From Patulibacter americanus DSM 16676 (GTDB lineage: Bacteria > Actinomycetota > Thermoleophilia > Solirubrobacterales > Solirubrobacteraceae), in NCBI RefSeq assembly GCF_000420025.1, contig NZ_ATUD01000006.1:62001-126000 (forward strand): a stretch of 64,000 bases of DNA, written 5' to 3'. The notes below the pieces were generated by a model. That model had not been told where the DNA came from and made no database searches. It worked only from the letters and a program-made list of their open reading frames with translations. Positions 43,906 through 52,784 of the stretch are shown here, in pieces. Each line of letters begins with the position of its first letter. Position 1 is the stretch's first letter. Both the position numbers and the translations under genes were made by a program.

Positions 43906-44997
43906 GTGAGCCGCGTCACGATCCTCATGCTCTCCGTGAACGAGGCGCCGCTGTTGCGGCACTCGCTGCCGGCCGCGTGCGCCCAGGGGGCCGACGAGGT
44001 CGTCGTCATCGACAACGCGTGCACGGACGCGACCCCGGAGCTGTGCGAGCGCTACGGCGCGCGGCGGCTGCGGCTGACCCGCCGGCGCGGCTACGCGGCG
44101 GCCATGAACGCCGGGATCGCGGCGTGCGGCGGCGACTGGATCCTCTGGTGCAACGCCGACTGCGTGCTCGAGCCGGGGTTCCTCGAGGCGCTGCGACCAC
44201 ACCTCTACAGCCCGACGCTCGGCGCGGTCGTCCCGCGGCTCATGCGCGCAACGGGCATGGAGCCGCAGGACCGCCTGGACGAGCTCGACGCCGCCGGGCT
44301 GACCATCGACCGCCGGCGCCGCAAGGGCCTGGTCGGCCACGGCCTGCCGCCCGAGCGGTTCTCGCGCACCGGCCCGGTGTTCGGCGGCGACGGGGCGTGC
44401 GTGCTCTACCGCCGGGAGTGCCTCGACGAGTGCGCCATCGGCCTGGAGGTGCTCGACGAGGACATGGGCCTGTGGGCGACCGACGCCGACCTGGCCTGGC
44501 GCGCCCAGCTGCTGGGGTGGGAGGCCCGCTACGAGCCGCGTGCCGTGGCGTGGCACAAGCGCTTCTCCAGCCCCTCGACGCGGGCGAGCGTCGACGCCGC
44601 GCACCTGCGCCTGCAGTTCCGCAACCGGCTCTTGATGATCGTCAAGAACGAGACCGCGGTCGGGTTCCTGCGGTCGTGGCCGTCGATCCTGGGCTCCGAG
44701 GTGCTGGCGTTGAGCTGGGCGGTGCTGCGCGAACGGTTCCTGCTGGGCGCGTACCTCGACGTGCTGCGGGGGCTGCCCGCGGCACGCCGGCGCCGGCGCT
44801 GGGTGCAGAGCCACCACCGCGCCGCCAAGCGGGGGCGCACCGTCGCCGCCCGACGGGGCCGCGGGGGCGAGGGTCGGCGTCGCGGCGGCCGCTCGACGGC
44901 GCCGCCCTTCGGGATGCTCCCGCCCGGCCCGCCGGCGCCGGTGAACGACCTGCCCGAGGCCGAGCCCGCGGCCGACCGGACCCAGCCCGCGGGCTGA
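43906..44997 (+). CDS. Glycosyltransferase family 2
   Basis: A 363-residue inverting GT-A enzyme. VTILMLSVNEAPLLRHSLPAACAQGADEVVVIDNACTDATPELCERYG is the nucleotide-binding start; RRGYAAAMNAGIAACGGDWILWCNADCVLEPGFLEAL contains the NAD version of the DxD metal motif; GPVFGGDGACVLYRRECLDE and EDMGLWATDADLAWRAQLLGW complete the active site (DADLAWR type). Resembles rhamnosyl/mannosyl transferases with YEPRAVAWHKR near the end. A basic, Pro-rich tail of about 70 residues follows. GTG 43906 comes 57 nt after the dehydrogenase gene. Probably adds a sugar to the surface glycan. Confidence 0.9.
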   Translation: MSRVTILMLSVNEAPLLRHSLPAACAQGADEVVVIDNACTDATPELCERYGARRLRLTRRRGYAAAMNAGIAACGGDWILWCNADCVLEPGFLEALRPHLYSPTLGAVVPRLMRATGMEPQDRLDELDAAGLTIDRRRRKGLVGHGLPPERFSRTGPVFGGDGACVLYRRECLDECAIGLEVLDEDMGLWATDADLAWRAQLLGWEARYEPRAVAWHKRFSSPSTRASVDAAHLRLQFRNRLLMIVKNETAVGFLRSWPSILGSEVLALSWAVLRERFLLGAYLDVLRGLPAARRRRRWVQSHHRAAKRGRTVAARRGRGGEGRRRGGRSTAPPFGMLPPGPPAPVNDLPEAEPAADRTQPAG

Positions 44998-45020
44998 CCG
45001 CGCCGGTTGCTCCGTCCGCG

Positions 45021-45044
45021 CGCGTGGCGGCCGACCGCCGCGCG
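45021..45044 (+). terminator. Hairpin after the family 2 glycosyltransferase gene
   Basis: A 10-bp stem with one G-T pair (45021-45030 with 45035-45044), loop CCGA, 24 nt past the stop. Confidence 0.5.
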
Positions 45045-45235
45045 ACGACCGCCGGCCCGCCGCCGCTGACCGACCGCCCGGCGACGGGGTACGGCGCACG
45101 CGCACCGGCCCGCGTGGTCTGATGTGCGCGCGTGCGTCCCGCCGTCCCGAGCCTGTGCGTCGCCGTGCCCCGGTGCGCTCACGGTCGTCCCGTCCCGCCC
45201 TGCCCCGTCCCGGGTGACCGCGGGAGCGACCGTCC

Positions 45236-46765
45236 ATGACCCTCCCGGGACGATCGCCCCTGCCGCGCCCCGGCCGCCACATGGCGGCGCGCCTGCTGCT
45301 GAGCGGCCTGCTCGTCGTCGTGCTCAGCGCGTCCGCCGTCGCCGGGGCCATGACCTGGCTGGCGGGGGAGAGCACGAAGAAGCTGCGGACGTTCCGGCCG
45401 CACGAGGCGCCCGTGCTGGACAAGGAGCCGGCCGGCCGGCCGCAGACGATCCTGCTGACCGGCCTGGACCACCGCTACGGCCAGGGGAAGGGGATCCCCG
45501 ACCGCTCCGACACCATGATCCTGCTGCGCCTGGACCCGGACGCGAAGGCCACGACGATCCTCTCCCTCCCGCGCGACCTGCGCGTCGCGATCCCGGGGCA
45601 CGGCGACGCGCCGCAGAAGCTGAACGCCGCGTGGGCGCACGGCGGCGCCCGCGTCCTGACGCGGACGCTCCGCACGAGCCTGCTGGGCACCCGCGCGCGG
45701 CCGTTCCGGATCAACGAGGTCGTCTCGGTCCGGTTCGACGCCTTCGCCCAGGCCGTCAACCACTTCGGCTGCCTCTACACCGACGTCGACCGGCGCTACC
45801 TCGTCCCCTCGGGCGCCGGCTACGCCGAGATCGACCAGCTCGCGGGCTACCAGCTGCTGTGCGGGCAGGACGCGCTGGCCTACGTCCGCTCCCGGCACGC
45901 CGACAACTCCGTGGTCCGCGAGGCGCGCCAGTCCACCTACCTCTCCGAGGCCCGGGGGCAGATCGACGTCGGCGGCGAGCTGACCCGCAGCGGGGGACTG
46001 CTCGACGCGGTCGGCAAGTACGTCACGACGAACGTCAGCGGCGGCCGCGAGCTCCTCGGCATCGCGCGGCTCGCGGTCAACGTGACGGACAAGCCGACGA
46101 AGCAGGTGGTCCTGCGGACGACGCTGGCCACGGACGGCAGCGGCGACGTGCTGACCACGCCGGCCGCCCTGGCGCGGGCACGCCGCGAGTTCCTGCGTCC
46201 CAAGGCGGTCCGGCGGCCGAAGCCGCCGGCGGCCAAGCCGAAAGGGGCGCGGCGTGCGGGCGGGTCGAGCCGACGGCCGCGGCGTGGCACCCGCGCCGCC
46301 ACCCCGCTGCCCGCGACGATGACCCGGGACGCCGCCGGCGCGAACGTCGCCGCCGCGGCGGTGCGCGCCCAGGCGGGACGCGTGCCGGTGCTCGTGCCGG
46401 CGGCCCGGCCGTCGCGCGGCGGCTGGGTCCCGGACATGTCGCGGGGCTACACCATCCTCTCCAAGGACCGCCGGCCCCGCTGGGCCGCCTACCGGATCGT
46501 CGGGAGCACCGACCGGATCGGCGAGTACTACGGCGTCGAGGGCACAGCGTGGAAGGACCCGCCGATCCTCAAGCTCGTCGACGATGCGGTCCGCCTGGCC
46601 GGCCGCACGTGGCGGGTGCAGTACGACGGCGCGAAGGTCCGCCGCCTGCTGTGGCGCGCGCCGACGGGCACCTACTGGATCACCAACACGCTGACGAACG
46701 ACCTCTCCGCGCGCGAGATGTACGCGCTCGCCCGCACGTTCGGCCCGGCGACGGCGGCGGGCTAG
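45236..46765 (+). CDS. LytR-CpsA-Psr (LCP) family glycopolymer ligase
   Basis: A 509-residue membrane-anchored protein of the LCP family, which transfers polyprenyl-linked glycopolymers onto peptidoglycan. One N-terminal helix (ARLLLSGLLVVVLSASAVAGAM), then the LCP domain (about 60-290): ILLTGLDHRYGQGKGIPDRSDTMILLRLD, TTILSLPRDLRVAI, KLNAAWAHGG, LAGYQLLCGQDALAYVRSRHADNSVVREARQSTYLSEA, with the conserved Arg/Asp residues that bind the pyrophosphate lipid. A basic, Ala/Pro-rich linker (about 320-365) leads to a C-terminal domain of about 120 residues (WVPDMSRGYTILSK to the end) that is not the common LytR_C and is unrecognised. ATG 45236 (or 45281). It likely attaches the polymer made by the surrounding genes. 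Confidence 0.92.
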   Translation: MTLPGRSPLPRPGRHMAARLLLSGLLVVVLSASAVAGAMTWLAGESTKKLRTFRPHEAPVLDKEPAGRPQTILLTGLDHRYGQGKGIPDRSDTMILLRLDPDAKATTILSLPRDLRVAIPGHGDAPQKLNAAWAHGGARVLTRTLRTSLLGTRARPFRINEVVSVRFDAFAQAVNHFGCLYTDVDRRYLVPSGAGYAEIDQLAGYQLLCGQDALAYVRSRHADNSVVREARQSTYLSEARGQIDVGGELTRSGGLLDAVGKYVTTNVSGGRELLGIARLAVNVTDKPTKQVVLRTTLATDGSGDVLTTPAALARARREFLRPKAVRRPKPPAAKPKGARRAGGSSRRPRRGTRAATPLPATMTRDAAGANVAAAAVRAQAGRVPVLVPAARPSRGGWVPDMSRGYTILSKDRRPRWAAYRIVGSTDRIGEYYGVEGTAWKDPPILKLVDDAVRLAGRTWRVQYDGAKVRRLLWRAPTGTYWITNTLTNDLSAREMYALARTFGPATAAG

Positions 46766-46776
46766 ACCGTCCTCCC

Positions 46777-46796
46777 GGCGCCCGGGCCTGGGCGCC
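46777..46796 (+). terminator. Hairpin after the LCP gene
   Basis: GGCGCCC (46777-46783) pairs with GGGCGCC (46790-46796), 6-nt loop, 11 nt past the stop. Confidence 0.5.
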
Positions 46797-46876
46797 GTCG
46801 CCCCTCGACCTGGACCTCCCCGCCCGTCGTGCTCGGCGTCCCCGCTCGTCGACCCGGCCGTCGCCGCCCGATGGAC

Positions 46877-47569
46877 CTACGCGTCGCCGCCCGTCGACCG
46901 CGACGGCCCGAAGCGGATCGTCATGTCACGCAGCACGCTGGAGAACAGTGGCCGGCCGCGGCCGACGAACGCCAGGGGCGAGTCCGGCGGGAACGACCAC
47001 TCCGCGCGGGCGAGGCGGACGCGGGCGAGCGCCTGGACCTCGGCGAACGTCGTCCGCCCGTCGAGCGTCTGGGCGGTCGGCATCGGCACGCGGCGCCAGC
47101 CCGGCAGCGGGGCGCCCTCGCGGGCCCGGACGCCGGCCAGGGTCGCGCCGTCGCGGGTGGCGGTCGCGGTGATCCGCCGACGCCCGGCGCCGTCCTCGCC
47201 CCAGGACTGCTCGAACTCGGCGAGGCCCTTCGGGATGCCCCACAGCGCCCGGCCGCCGGCGACGGAGGCGGGGCTGTCGACCCAGATGTGCGGGATCGTG
47301 GCGAACGGGACGACGCCGCGCCGACCCACCGCGGCCACGAGCAGCTCGTCGTAGGAGAGGACGCTGCCCGGTTCGTAGCGGACGAACGCGGTGAACAGCA
47401 GCCCGTGTCGCCCCCGCGCGACGAGGTCGACGTCCGCGGGCACGTACCGGTCGACCTCGCGGCGCAGGTCGCTGCCGTCCACGCGCCAGAGCGTCATGAG
47501 CATGCTGCCCCCGAGGTGCCAGGGCTCGGGCGGGTAGGCGGCGGGCACGTCGGGGCCGGGGGAGCTCAC
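46877..47569 (-). CDS. Acetoacetate decarboxylase-family protein
   Basis: A 230-residue protein of the acetoacetate decarboxylase (ADC) superfamily. PPEPWHLGGSMLMTLWRVD, GLLFTAFVRYEPGSVLSYDELLVAAVG, IPHIWVDSPASVAGGRALWGIPKGLAEFEQSW match the family's barrel with its cleft. The active-site Lys of true decarboxylases would be in the WGIPK segment, and a Lys is present there, but this subfamily is mostly uncharacterised in actinobacteria. GTG 47569 follows a TAGGAT box by 6 nt. It is divergent from a 5'-3' exonuclease gene, and seems unrelated to the glycan genes. Confidence 0.75.
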   Translation of the reverse strand: MSSPGPDVPAAYPPEPWHLGGSMLMTLWRVDGSDLRREVDRYVPADVDLVARGRHGLLFTAFVRYEPGSVLSYDELLVAAVGRRGVVPFATIPHIWVDSPASVAGGRALWGIPKGLAEFEQSWGEDGAGRRRITATATRDGATLAGVRAREGAPLPGWRRVPMPTAQTLDGRTTFAEVQALARVRLARAEWSFPPDSPLAFVGRGRPLFSSVLRDMTIRFGPSRSTGGDA

Positions 47570-47575
47570 GCGGCG

Positions 47576-47581
47576 ATCCTA
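47576..47581 (-). promoter_or_regulatory. -10 box (leaderless type) of the ADC-family gene
   Basis: TAGGAT on the minus strand, 6 nt before GTG 47569. Confidence 0.5.
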
Positions 47582-47660
47582 CCCCTGACTGGCCAGCCAG
47601 CCAAGGGACGCGTCCGAGTGCCGTTCTGCTGGCCGTTCGGGCGGAGGCCGCGCGGTGGGC

Positions 47661-47666
47661 TAGCCT
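47661..47666 (+). promoter_or_regulatory. -10 box (leaderless type) of the exonuclease gene
   Basis: TAGCCT ends 6 nt before GTG 47673. Confidence 0.5.
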
Positions 47667-47672
47667 GCGGCC

Positions 47673-48572
47673 GTGTCCGCGCCGCTCCTGCTGTTCGACC
47701 TGCCCTGGCTGCTCTACCGCGCGCACTTCGCGCTGCCGTCGAGCATCAAGGGCGCCGACGGGGAGCCGATCGGCGCGCTGCTCGGGGCGGTCCGCGCGAT
47801 CCTCGCCGAGGTCGAGGAGCACGACCCGGCCGCCGTCTGCTGCGCGATCGGCGCGGAGGACGCGACGCACCGCACCGCGCTCCTGCCCGCCTACCACGCG
47901 CACCGCGACCCGATGCCCGACGCCCTGCGGCGCCGCTGGGACCAGGCCCCCGCGCTCTGCGAGGCGTTCGGGTGGGCGATCCGCGACGGCGGCGAGCTCG
48001 AGGCCGACGACGTCATGGCGACCCTGGCCCGCAGCCGCGCATCGCACGGCGGCCGGGCGATCATCGTCACGGGGGATCGCGACCTGCTGGCCTGCGTCGA
48101 CGAGCACGTCGTGGTCCGCCGGCCCGCCGGCAAGGGCCCGGGGCTCGTGACGATCGACGAGGCCGGCGTGATGGAGCAGGTCGGCGTGCGGCCGGAGCAG
48201 GTGACCGACCTCATCGCCCTGCGCGGCGACCCGTCCGACGGCATCCCGGGCGTGCCCGGTGTCGGGGCGAAGACCGCCGGGCGGCTGCTCGCGAAGCACG
48301 GGGACCTCGAGGGCGTGCTGCGCGCCGCGGGCGCCGACGGTCCCGACGGCGAGCCCGGGGGTGACCCGCAGCTCGGCGACGGCTTGACGCCCCGCCTGGC
48401 CCGGGTGCTCCAGGAGCACGCCGACGACGCCCGCCGCGACCGTGCGGTGGCGCAGCTCATGACGATCGAGGTGGAGCCGGTGCCGGACGCCCGGACGGAC
48501 CGCGAGGGCGGCGCGACCGCCGCCGAGGCGCTGGGCATGGACCGGCTGGCGAAAGACCTGCGGGCCGCCTGA
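47673..48572 (+). CDS. 5'-3' exonuclease (FEN/PIN-like), stand-alone
   Basis: A 299-residue nuclease like the N-terminal domain of DNA polymerase I, without the polymerase. LLLFDLPWLLYRAHFALPSS (metal-binding Asp), AVCCAIGAEDATHRTALLPAYHAHRDPMPDAL, the ELEADDVMATLA acidic cluster, IIVTGDRDLLACVDEHV, and the helix-hairpin-helix DLIALRGDPSDGIPGVPGVGAKTAGRLLAKHGDLEGVL are all present. It removes 5' flaps or RNA primers in related proteins. GTG 47673 with a leaderless-type promoter. Actinobacteria often have such a second flap nuclease beside polA. Confidence 0.92.
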   Translation: MSAPLLLFDLPWLLYRAHFALPSSIKGADGEPIGALLGAVRAILAEVEEHDPAAVCCAIGAEDATHRTALLPAYHAHRDPMPDALRRRWDQAPALCEAFGWAIRDGGELEADDVMATLARSRASHGGRAIIVTGDRDLLACVDEHVVVRRPAGKGPGLVTIDEAGVMEQVGVRPEQVTDLIALRGDPSDGIPGVPGVGAKTAGRLLAKHGDLEGVLRAAGADGPDGEPGGDPQLGDGLTPRLARVLQEHADDARRDRAVAQLMTIEVEPVPDARTDREGGATAAEALGMDRLAKDLRAA

Positions 48573-48580
48573 CGCCCGAC

Positions 48581-48678
48581 GGCGACCCTCACGCCCCCGG
48601 CGGCGGACTGAGGCGGCCCGGACCCGCCCGGTCTCGCGGGGCCCGCCCGGGACGGGCGACCCTCACGCCCCCGGCGGC
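48581..48678. repeat. 24-bp direct repeat spanning the convergent gene ends
   Basis: The 24-bp sequence starting GGCGACCCTCACG occurs exactly at 48581-48604 and again at 48655-48678. The second copy covers the stop and last codons of the minus-strand glycosyltransferase gene; the first lies between the convergent genes. It looks like a local duplication of that gene's 3' end. Confidence 0.7.
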
Positions 48679-49853
48679 TCCGGGGCGGCCCGCTGCACCG
48701 GGGCGTCGGCGTCGCTCGCGGGGTCCGCGGCGGGGGCGGCCGGCGGGACGGGCGCGGTGTAGACGTCGTGCAGCCGCTGCGCGTAGGCCTCGACGTGCCA
48801 CCGCTCGGCGGACGTGCGGCAGGCGTCGGTCATCAGCGGCCCGTTGCGCAGCGCCCAGATCACGCCGTGCGCGAGCGCCTGGGGATCGTGCGGCGGAATA
48901 AGCCGGCCGGTCACGCCGTCGCGGACGACCTCGACCAGGCCGTCGACGGCGGACGCGACCACGGGCACGCCGAGGGCGAGCGCCTCGGCGGCGACGGTGC
49001 CGAACGGCTCGCGCTCCGACGGCACGACGAGCACGTCGACGTGGCGCAGCAGCCCCGCGCCGCCGGGCTGCCGGCCCCAGCGCTCGACGCCCGTGGCCTC
49101 GGCTCGCCGGTCGACGAGCCGGGTGTAGTCGGCGTCCGCGTCGGGCGGGTCGTCGCCGATCACCACGACCCGTACGCGGGGCACGGCGATCCGCACGCCC
49201 TCGGCGGCCGAGACGAGGTCCAGGGGACCCTTCCGCCGCGCGATCGGCCCGAGGAACGCGACCACGGGCCGGCCGTCCGGGGTCCAGGGCGGGTCGACGG
49301 GCGCGGGGTCGGGATCGATCGGGCGGCCCGTCACCGTGACGTCGCGGCCCAGCGCGGCGGCCACGGGGGCGGCGCAGGCGGCGGAGTCGGCGAGCAGCGC
49401 GTCGGCCTGCGCCCAGGACGCGGGCACGCGGCCGATCACGTCGTGGACGTGCACGACGCTGCGCGCCCCGAGCGGTCCGGCGGGGCCGCGCTCGGCGTGG
49501 CGACGCAGCCGGCCGCCGCGCAGCGCCGCCGCGGCGACCAGGCCCGTGCCCCGCAGCGCGGGGAGCAGCCGTGCGGGGACGGCGCCGTCGAGGTGCACGA
49601 CGTCGTGCCCGGCGGCGAGCGCGCGGAACGCCCCGTAGCCGGCGAGCGCGGCCGCGCCGCGGCCCCGGCCCGGGCCGCCGACGGGCTGCGCACGCCACAC
49701 CACGCCGTCCGGCGCCTCGGCCGGCCGACGGCCCGTGGGGCCCGTCATGGTGATCCGCCAGCCCCGCCGGAGGAGCGCCGGCGCGGCCCGCAGGAGCGCG
49801 AGATCGGCGCCACCCGGCCCGTCCACCGCGTGCACCACCAGGAGCGAGGGCAT
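48663..49853 (-). CDS. Glycosyltransferase family 4 (GT-B)
   Basis: A 396-residue retaining glycosyltransferase. The N-terminal half starts SLLVVHAVDGPGGADLALLRAAPALLRRGW (loop near the nucleotide), with HDVVHLDGAVPARLLPALRGTG; the C-terminal half has VVAFLGPIARRKGPLDLVSAAEGV, VVVIGDDPPDADADYTRLVDRRA, and the E-x7-E region VLVVPSEREPFGTVAAEALALGVPVVASAVDGLVEVVRDGVTG. The tail is Pro/Ala-rich. ATG 49853 has a TAGCCT box 8 nt upstream and is preferred over in-frame ATG 49943, which would overlap the divergent gene. Donor and acceptor are unknown; the context says surface glycan. Confidence 0.88.
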   Translation of the reverse strand: MPSLLVVHAVDGPGGADLALLRAAPALLRRGWRITMTGPTGRRPAEAPDGVVWRAQPVGGPGRGRGAAALAGYGAFRALAAGHDVVHLDGAVPARLLPALRGTGLVAAAALRGGRLRRHAERGPAGPLGARSVVHVHDVIGRVPASWAQADALLADSAACAAPVAAALGRDVTVTGRPIDPDPAPVDPPWTPDGRPVVAFLGPIARRKGPLDLVSAAEGVRIAVPRVRVVVIGDDPPDADADYTRLVDRRAEATGVERWGRQPGGAGLLRHVDVLVVPSEREPFGTVAAEALALGVPVVASAVDGLVEVVRDGVTGRLIPPHDPQALAHGVIWALRNGPLMTDACRTSAERWHVEAYAQRLHDVYTAPVPPAAPAADPASDADAPVQRAAPEPPGA

Positions 49854-49861
49854 GGGGGCCA

Positions 49862-49867
49862 AGGCTA
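49862..49867 (-). promoter_or_regulatory. -10 box (leaderless type) of the GT4 gene at 49853
   Basis: TAGCCT on the minus strand, 8 nt before ATG 49853. Confidence 0.5.
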
Positions 49868-49908
49868 GTCCTCCGGAGAGGGTCGCGTGCACGGTCGCGG
49901 AGCACCGG

Positions 49909-49914
49909 TAGGGT
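49909..49914 (+). promoter_or_regulatory. -10 box (leaderless type) of the GT4 gene at 49924
   Basis: TAGGGT ends 9 nt before GTG 49924 and 3 nt before GTG 49918; the spacing favours the former as start. Confidence 0.45.
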
Positions 49915-49923
49915 GCGGTGGCC

Positions 49924-51084
49924 GTGAAGGTCCTCCTCGACACGAGCTACGCCCTGCGCGGGAGCTCGGGAACGGCCGTCTACGTCGAGCGCCTGCAGGC
50001 CGCGCTCGGCGAGCTCAACGTCGCCGTGGTGCCCGTGGCCGACACCCGCCGGGGCGCACCCGTCGCCGGCGGCGGGTGGCGCAGCATCCGCAACCACGCC
50101 CGCGACCGCTGGTGGCTGCAGGTCGGCCTGCCGCGCCTGGCGGTCGAGCACGGCGCCGACGTCGTGCACCACCCGCTGCCCGCGACGTTCCGCCCGCGCG
50201 GGGCGGCCACGGGGATCGCCCAGGTCGTCACGGTCCACGACCTGGCGTTCGAGGTGCTCCCGGAGTGCTTCGACCCGCGCTGGGCCCGCTGGGCGTCGGC
50301 GCACCACCGCGCGGCCGCGCTGGCCGCCGACGCCGTCGTCGCCGTCTCCCGCAGCACGGCACGCGAGATGCGCGAGCGGTGGGACGTGCCGGCCGACCGG
50401 ATCGTCGTCGCGCCCCACGGCCCCGGTCAGTGGCAGGCCCGCGAGATCCGGCACGGCGCGACCGTCCGCAGCCCCTCCGTCCCGCTCGCCCGCCCGTACC
50501 TGCTCTACGTCGGCGACGACGAGCCGCGCAAGGACCTGCCGACGCTGCGCGCCGCGCACGCCCGGCTGCGGGAGCGGATGGGCGAGGCCGCGCCCGACCT
50601 CGTCCTCGCGGGCCGCATCCGCGACCCCGAGCGCACCCCGCCGCCCGGCCCGGGCGAGCGGCGCGTCGAGGAGCCCGACCGCGACGCGCTCCTGGCCCTG
50701 ATGGACGGCGCGCTGGCGCTCGTCCACCCCGCGCTGCACGAGGGCGTGGGCCTGACGCCGCTGGAGGCGATGGCGCGCGGCGTCCCGGTCGTCGTGGCGA
50801 AGTCGCCGGCGCTCGACGAGACCTGCCGCGACGCCGCGGAGTACTTCCCGCCGCGCGACGTCGACGCGCTCGCCGACGTGCTGCAGGCGCTGACGGCGGA
50901 CCCGCGCCGCCGCGAGGCCCTCGCGCTGGCCGGACGCCGCGTGGCGGGCGACCGCTCGTGGACCCTGGCGGCCCGGCGGCACGTCGAGGCCTACACGCTC
51001 GCCCGCGGCCGGGCGAAGGCCCGCCAGGAGCAGGGCCCCACAGCCGCCACACCCCGGGCGGAGCGGGCACCCGCCGGGTCCTGA
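49924..51084 (+). CDS. Glycosyltransferase family 4 (GT-B)
   Basis: About 386 residues. VKVLLDTSYALRGSSGTAVYVERLQAALGEL is the N-terminal donor/acceptor loop, DVVHHPLPATFRPRGAATGIAQVVTVHDLAFEVLPECFDPRWARWASAHHRAAALAADAVVAVSRSTAREM the usual middle of plant/bacterial GT4 mannosyltransferases, followed by RPYLLYVGDDEPRKDLPTLRAAHARLRER and the E-x7-E element ALVHPALHEGVGLTPLEAMARGVPVVVAKSPALDETCRDAAEYFPPRDVDALAD. GTG 49924 is chosen from promoter spacing; GTG 49918 is possible. It is divergent from another GT4 gene with a 70-bp promoter gap. Confidence 0.9.
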   Translation: MKVLLDTSYALRGSSGTAVYVERLQAALGELNVAVVPVADTRRGAPVAGGGWRSIRNHARDRWWLQVGLPRLAVEHGADVVHHPLPATFRPRGAATGIAQVVTVHDLAFEVLPECFDPRWARWASAHHRAAALAADAVVAVSRSTAREMRERWDVPADRIVVAPHGPGQWQAREIRHGATVRSPSVPLARPYLLYVGDDEPRKDLPTLRAAHARLRERMGEAAPDLVLAGRIRDPERTPPPGPGERRVEEPDRDALLALMDGALALVHPALHEGVGLTPLEAMARGVPVVVAKSPALDETCRDAAEYFPPRDVDALADVLQALTADPRRREALALAGRRVAGDRSWTLAARRHVEAYTLARGRAKARQEQGPTAATPRAERAPAGS

Positions 51085-51142
51085 GCGCCGGGACCGGCGG
51101 CAACCCGACGCCCGCGGCACGAGCGCGCCGCCGGCCGCGTGC

Positions 51143-52735
51143 CTACCGCGTCGCGACCCGGAAGCTCACCGCACGGCTGTAGCGCCGCTTGCCGCCGTCC
51201 ACGGAGGCCAGGCGCACGCCGCGGTCGCCCGTGCGGACGGTGACGGTGGTCGAGAGGAATCCGTGGGACGTCGTCCGCAGGGTGCGGCGCTTGCGGTAGC
51301 CGCCCTTCGCCGCGCGGATCTGCAGCTCGACCTGGCGCTTGCCCGTGCCGGGCCGGACGCGGGCCCACAGCGGCATGCGGCGCTGGCGGCTCACCGTGCG
51401 GTCCGGGACGAAGAGCGCGACGCGGTAGGCGTCGAGCGCCGGCTTGGCCTGGCCCTCCCGGCCCGAGCCGGGGCCGAACCGCAGCCCGGTCTGGAAGGAG
51501 GATGCCCACCGGCCGCTCTTCGTGGCGCCGCGGATCGGCGCGTCGTCGTAGAGGAGGAACTGCGAGAGGGCGCGCACCCGCGGGTTGCGCCACGCGATCC
51601 GCTCGACCTCGTTGAGGTACTCCGCCTGCTTGGCCGGCGAGACGCCGAAGCTGTCGGGCGGGTCCGTCTGGTACCCGAACTGCGTCAGGTAGAGCGGCAG
51701 CCGGCTCCGCTCCACGCCGTACCGGGCCATGATCCGGTCGAGCTGGTCCGTGAGCAGGGGCAGGTTGGCGGCCGTGACGTAGTCCTTCGGGCGGTCGGGG
51801 ACCGTGGTCGGTGAGGCGGTCAGCTCGTAGGGGTGGTGCGCCCAGCCCGTCAGGGAGAACAGGGCGGGGTTCTGGGCGACGAACGCCGCCGGGTCCGGCG
51901 TGGCGGGGCAGCCGACGGCGGTGGCCTGCTCGCCCGTGAGCAGCTGCAGGTCGTCGCCGAGGCAGTAGAGGCGACGCGTGAAGACCATGGGCGCCATCGC
52001 GTTGGAGGTCGCCGTGACCTTGGCGGCGCCCTTCGGGGCGGTCTCGCCGACGAGGATCGTGTCGGTGGCCGGGGCGTGGCCCGTCGCCGCCAGGGCCGTC
52101 CAGGCGGCGCCGACGAGCGCCCGGTACTGCTGGGGCGAGGCTGGCACCGCGTCCTTGCCGACACCGCGCCACTGCGGGGCCAGCCAGGCGCCCTGGTTGG
52201 GCTCGTTCCAGATCGACCAGTGGTCGATGCGGGGCAGGGGCGCGGTGGCGCCCGCGGGTACGTAGGAGCCGCTGTAGCGCTTGCCGAGCGCGGTGACGAA
52301 GCCCGCGAACTCCTCCGGGGCGGGGTTCGTGACGCTGTTCAGGCGGTCCTCGAAGAACCCGGAGCCGGCCCACTTCGGTCCCGGCGCGGTCGGGTTGAGG
52401 CCGACCGTCATGCCGCGCTGCCGGATCGCGGCGATCACGCCGTCCAGGGTCCGCCAGCTCTCGGCGGGGTACGCCGCAGGGTCGGTGGGGTCGAAGCCCG
52501 CAGGACGGGCGTCGCCGCCCGCGTCCGGCGCGAACCGGTTCCAGAACGCCGTCACGCGGATCCGTCGGGCGCCGAGGGCCTTCGCCTCGTCGAGGGTCCG
52601 GTCCCGCACCTCCGTGTCGGCGGCGAGGATCCGTGGGTCGTCCTGGAACATCGACTCCAGGCGGCCGTCGGCTGACGCGCCCGCCGCGGGCAGGGCCAGC
52701 AGCAGCACGGCGGTCAGGGGAAGCAGGCGACGCAT
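51143..52735 (-). CDS. Secreted glycoside hydrolase-like protein (clan A type TIM barrel)
   Basis: A 530-residue exported protein. Signal peptide MRRLLPLTAVLLLALPAAGASAD. The catalytic-like domain (about 22-400) resembles GH5/GH39-type barrels: GARRIRVTAFWNRFAP, the strand-4 motif IDHWSIWNEPNQGAWLAPQW (NEP with acid/base Glu, about residue 178), GWAHHPYELT, and LPLYLTQFGYQTDPPD, where the strand-7 nucleophile Glu is replaced by Gln-Phe-Gly, so activity is uncertain. The C-terminal about 110 residues form a beta-sandwich (RRMPLWARVRPGTGKRQVELQI ... RRYSRAVSFRV). ATG 52735 starts the signal peptide. Just downstream of the Wzy-like gene on the same strand (49-nt gap), so it may trim or edit the polymer. 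Confidence 0.8.
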   Translation of the reverse strand: MRRLLPLTAVLLLALPAAGASADGRLESMFQDDPRILAADTEVRDRTLDEAKALGARRIRVTAFWNRFAPDAGGDARPAGFDPTDPAAYPAESWRTLDGVIAAIRQRGMTVGLNPTAPGPKWAGSGFFEDRLNSVTNPAPEEFAGFVTALGKRYSGSYVPAGATAPLPRIDHWSIWNEPNQGAWLAPQWRGVGKDAVPASPQQYRALVGAAWTALAATGHAPATDTILVGETAPKGAAKVTATSNAMAPMVFTRRLYCLGDDLQLLTGEQATAVGCPATPDPAAFVAQNPALFSLTGWAHHPYELTASPTTVPDRPKDYVTAANLPLLTDQLDRIMARYGVERSRLPLYLTQFGYQTDPPDSFGVSPAKQAEYLNEVERIAWRNPRVRALSQFLLYDDAPIRGATKSGRWASSFQTGLRFGPGSGREGQAKPALDAYRVALFVPDRTVSRQRRMPLWARVRPGTGKRQVELQIRAAKGGYRKRRTLRTTSHGFLSTTVTVRTGDRGVRLASVDGGKRRYSRAVSFRVATR

Positions 52736-52784
52736 GCGGCCAGTCAAGCCGATCCCGGCCGCGGGTGTCGCGGTCCCGGAGGGC

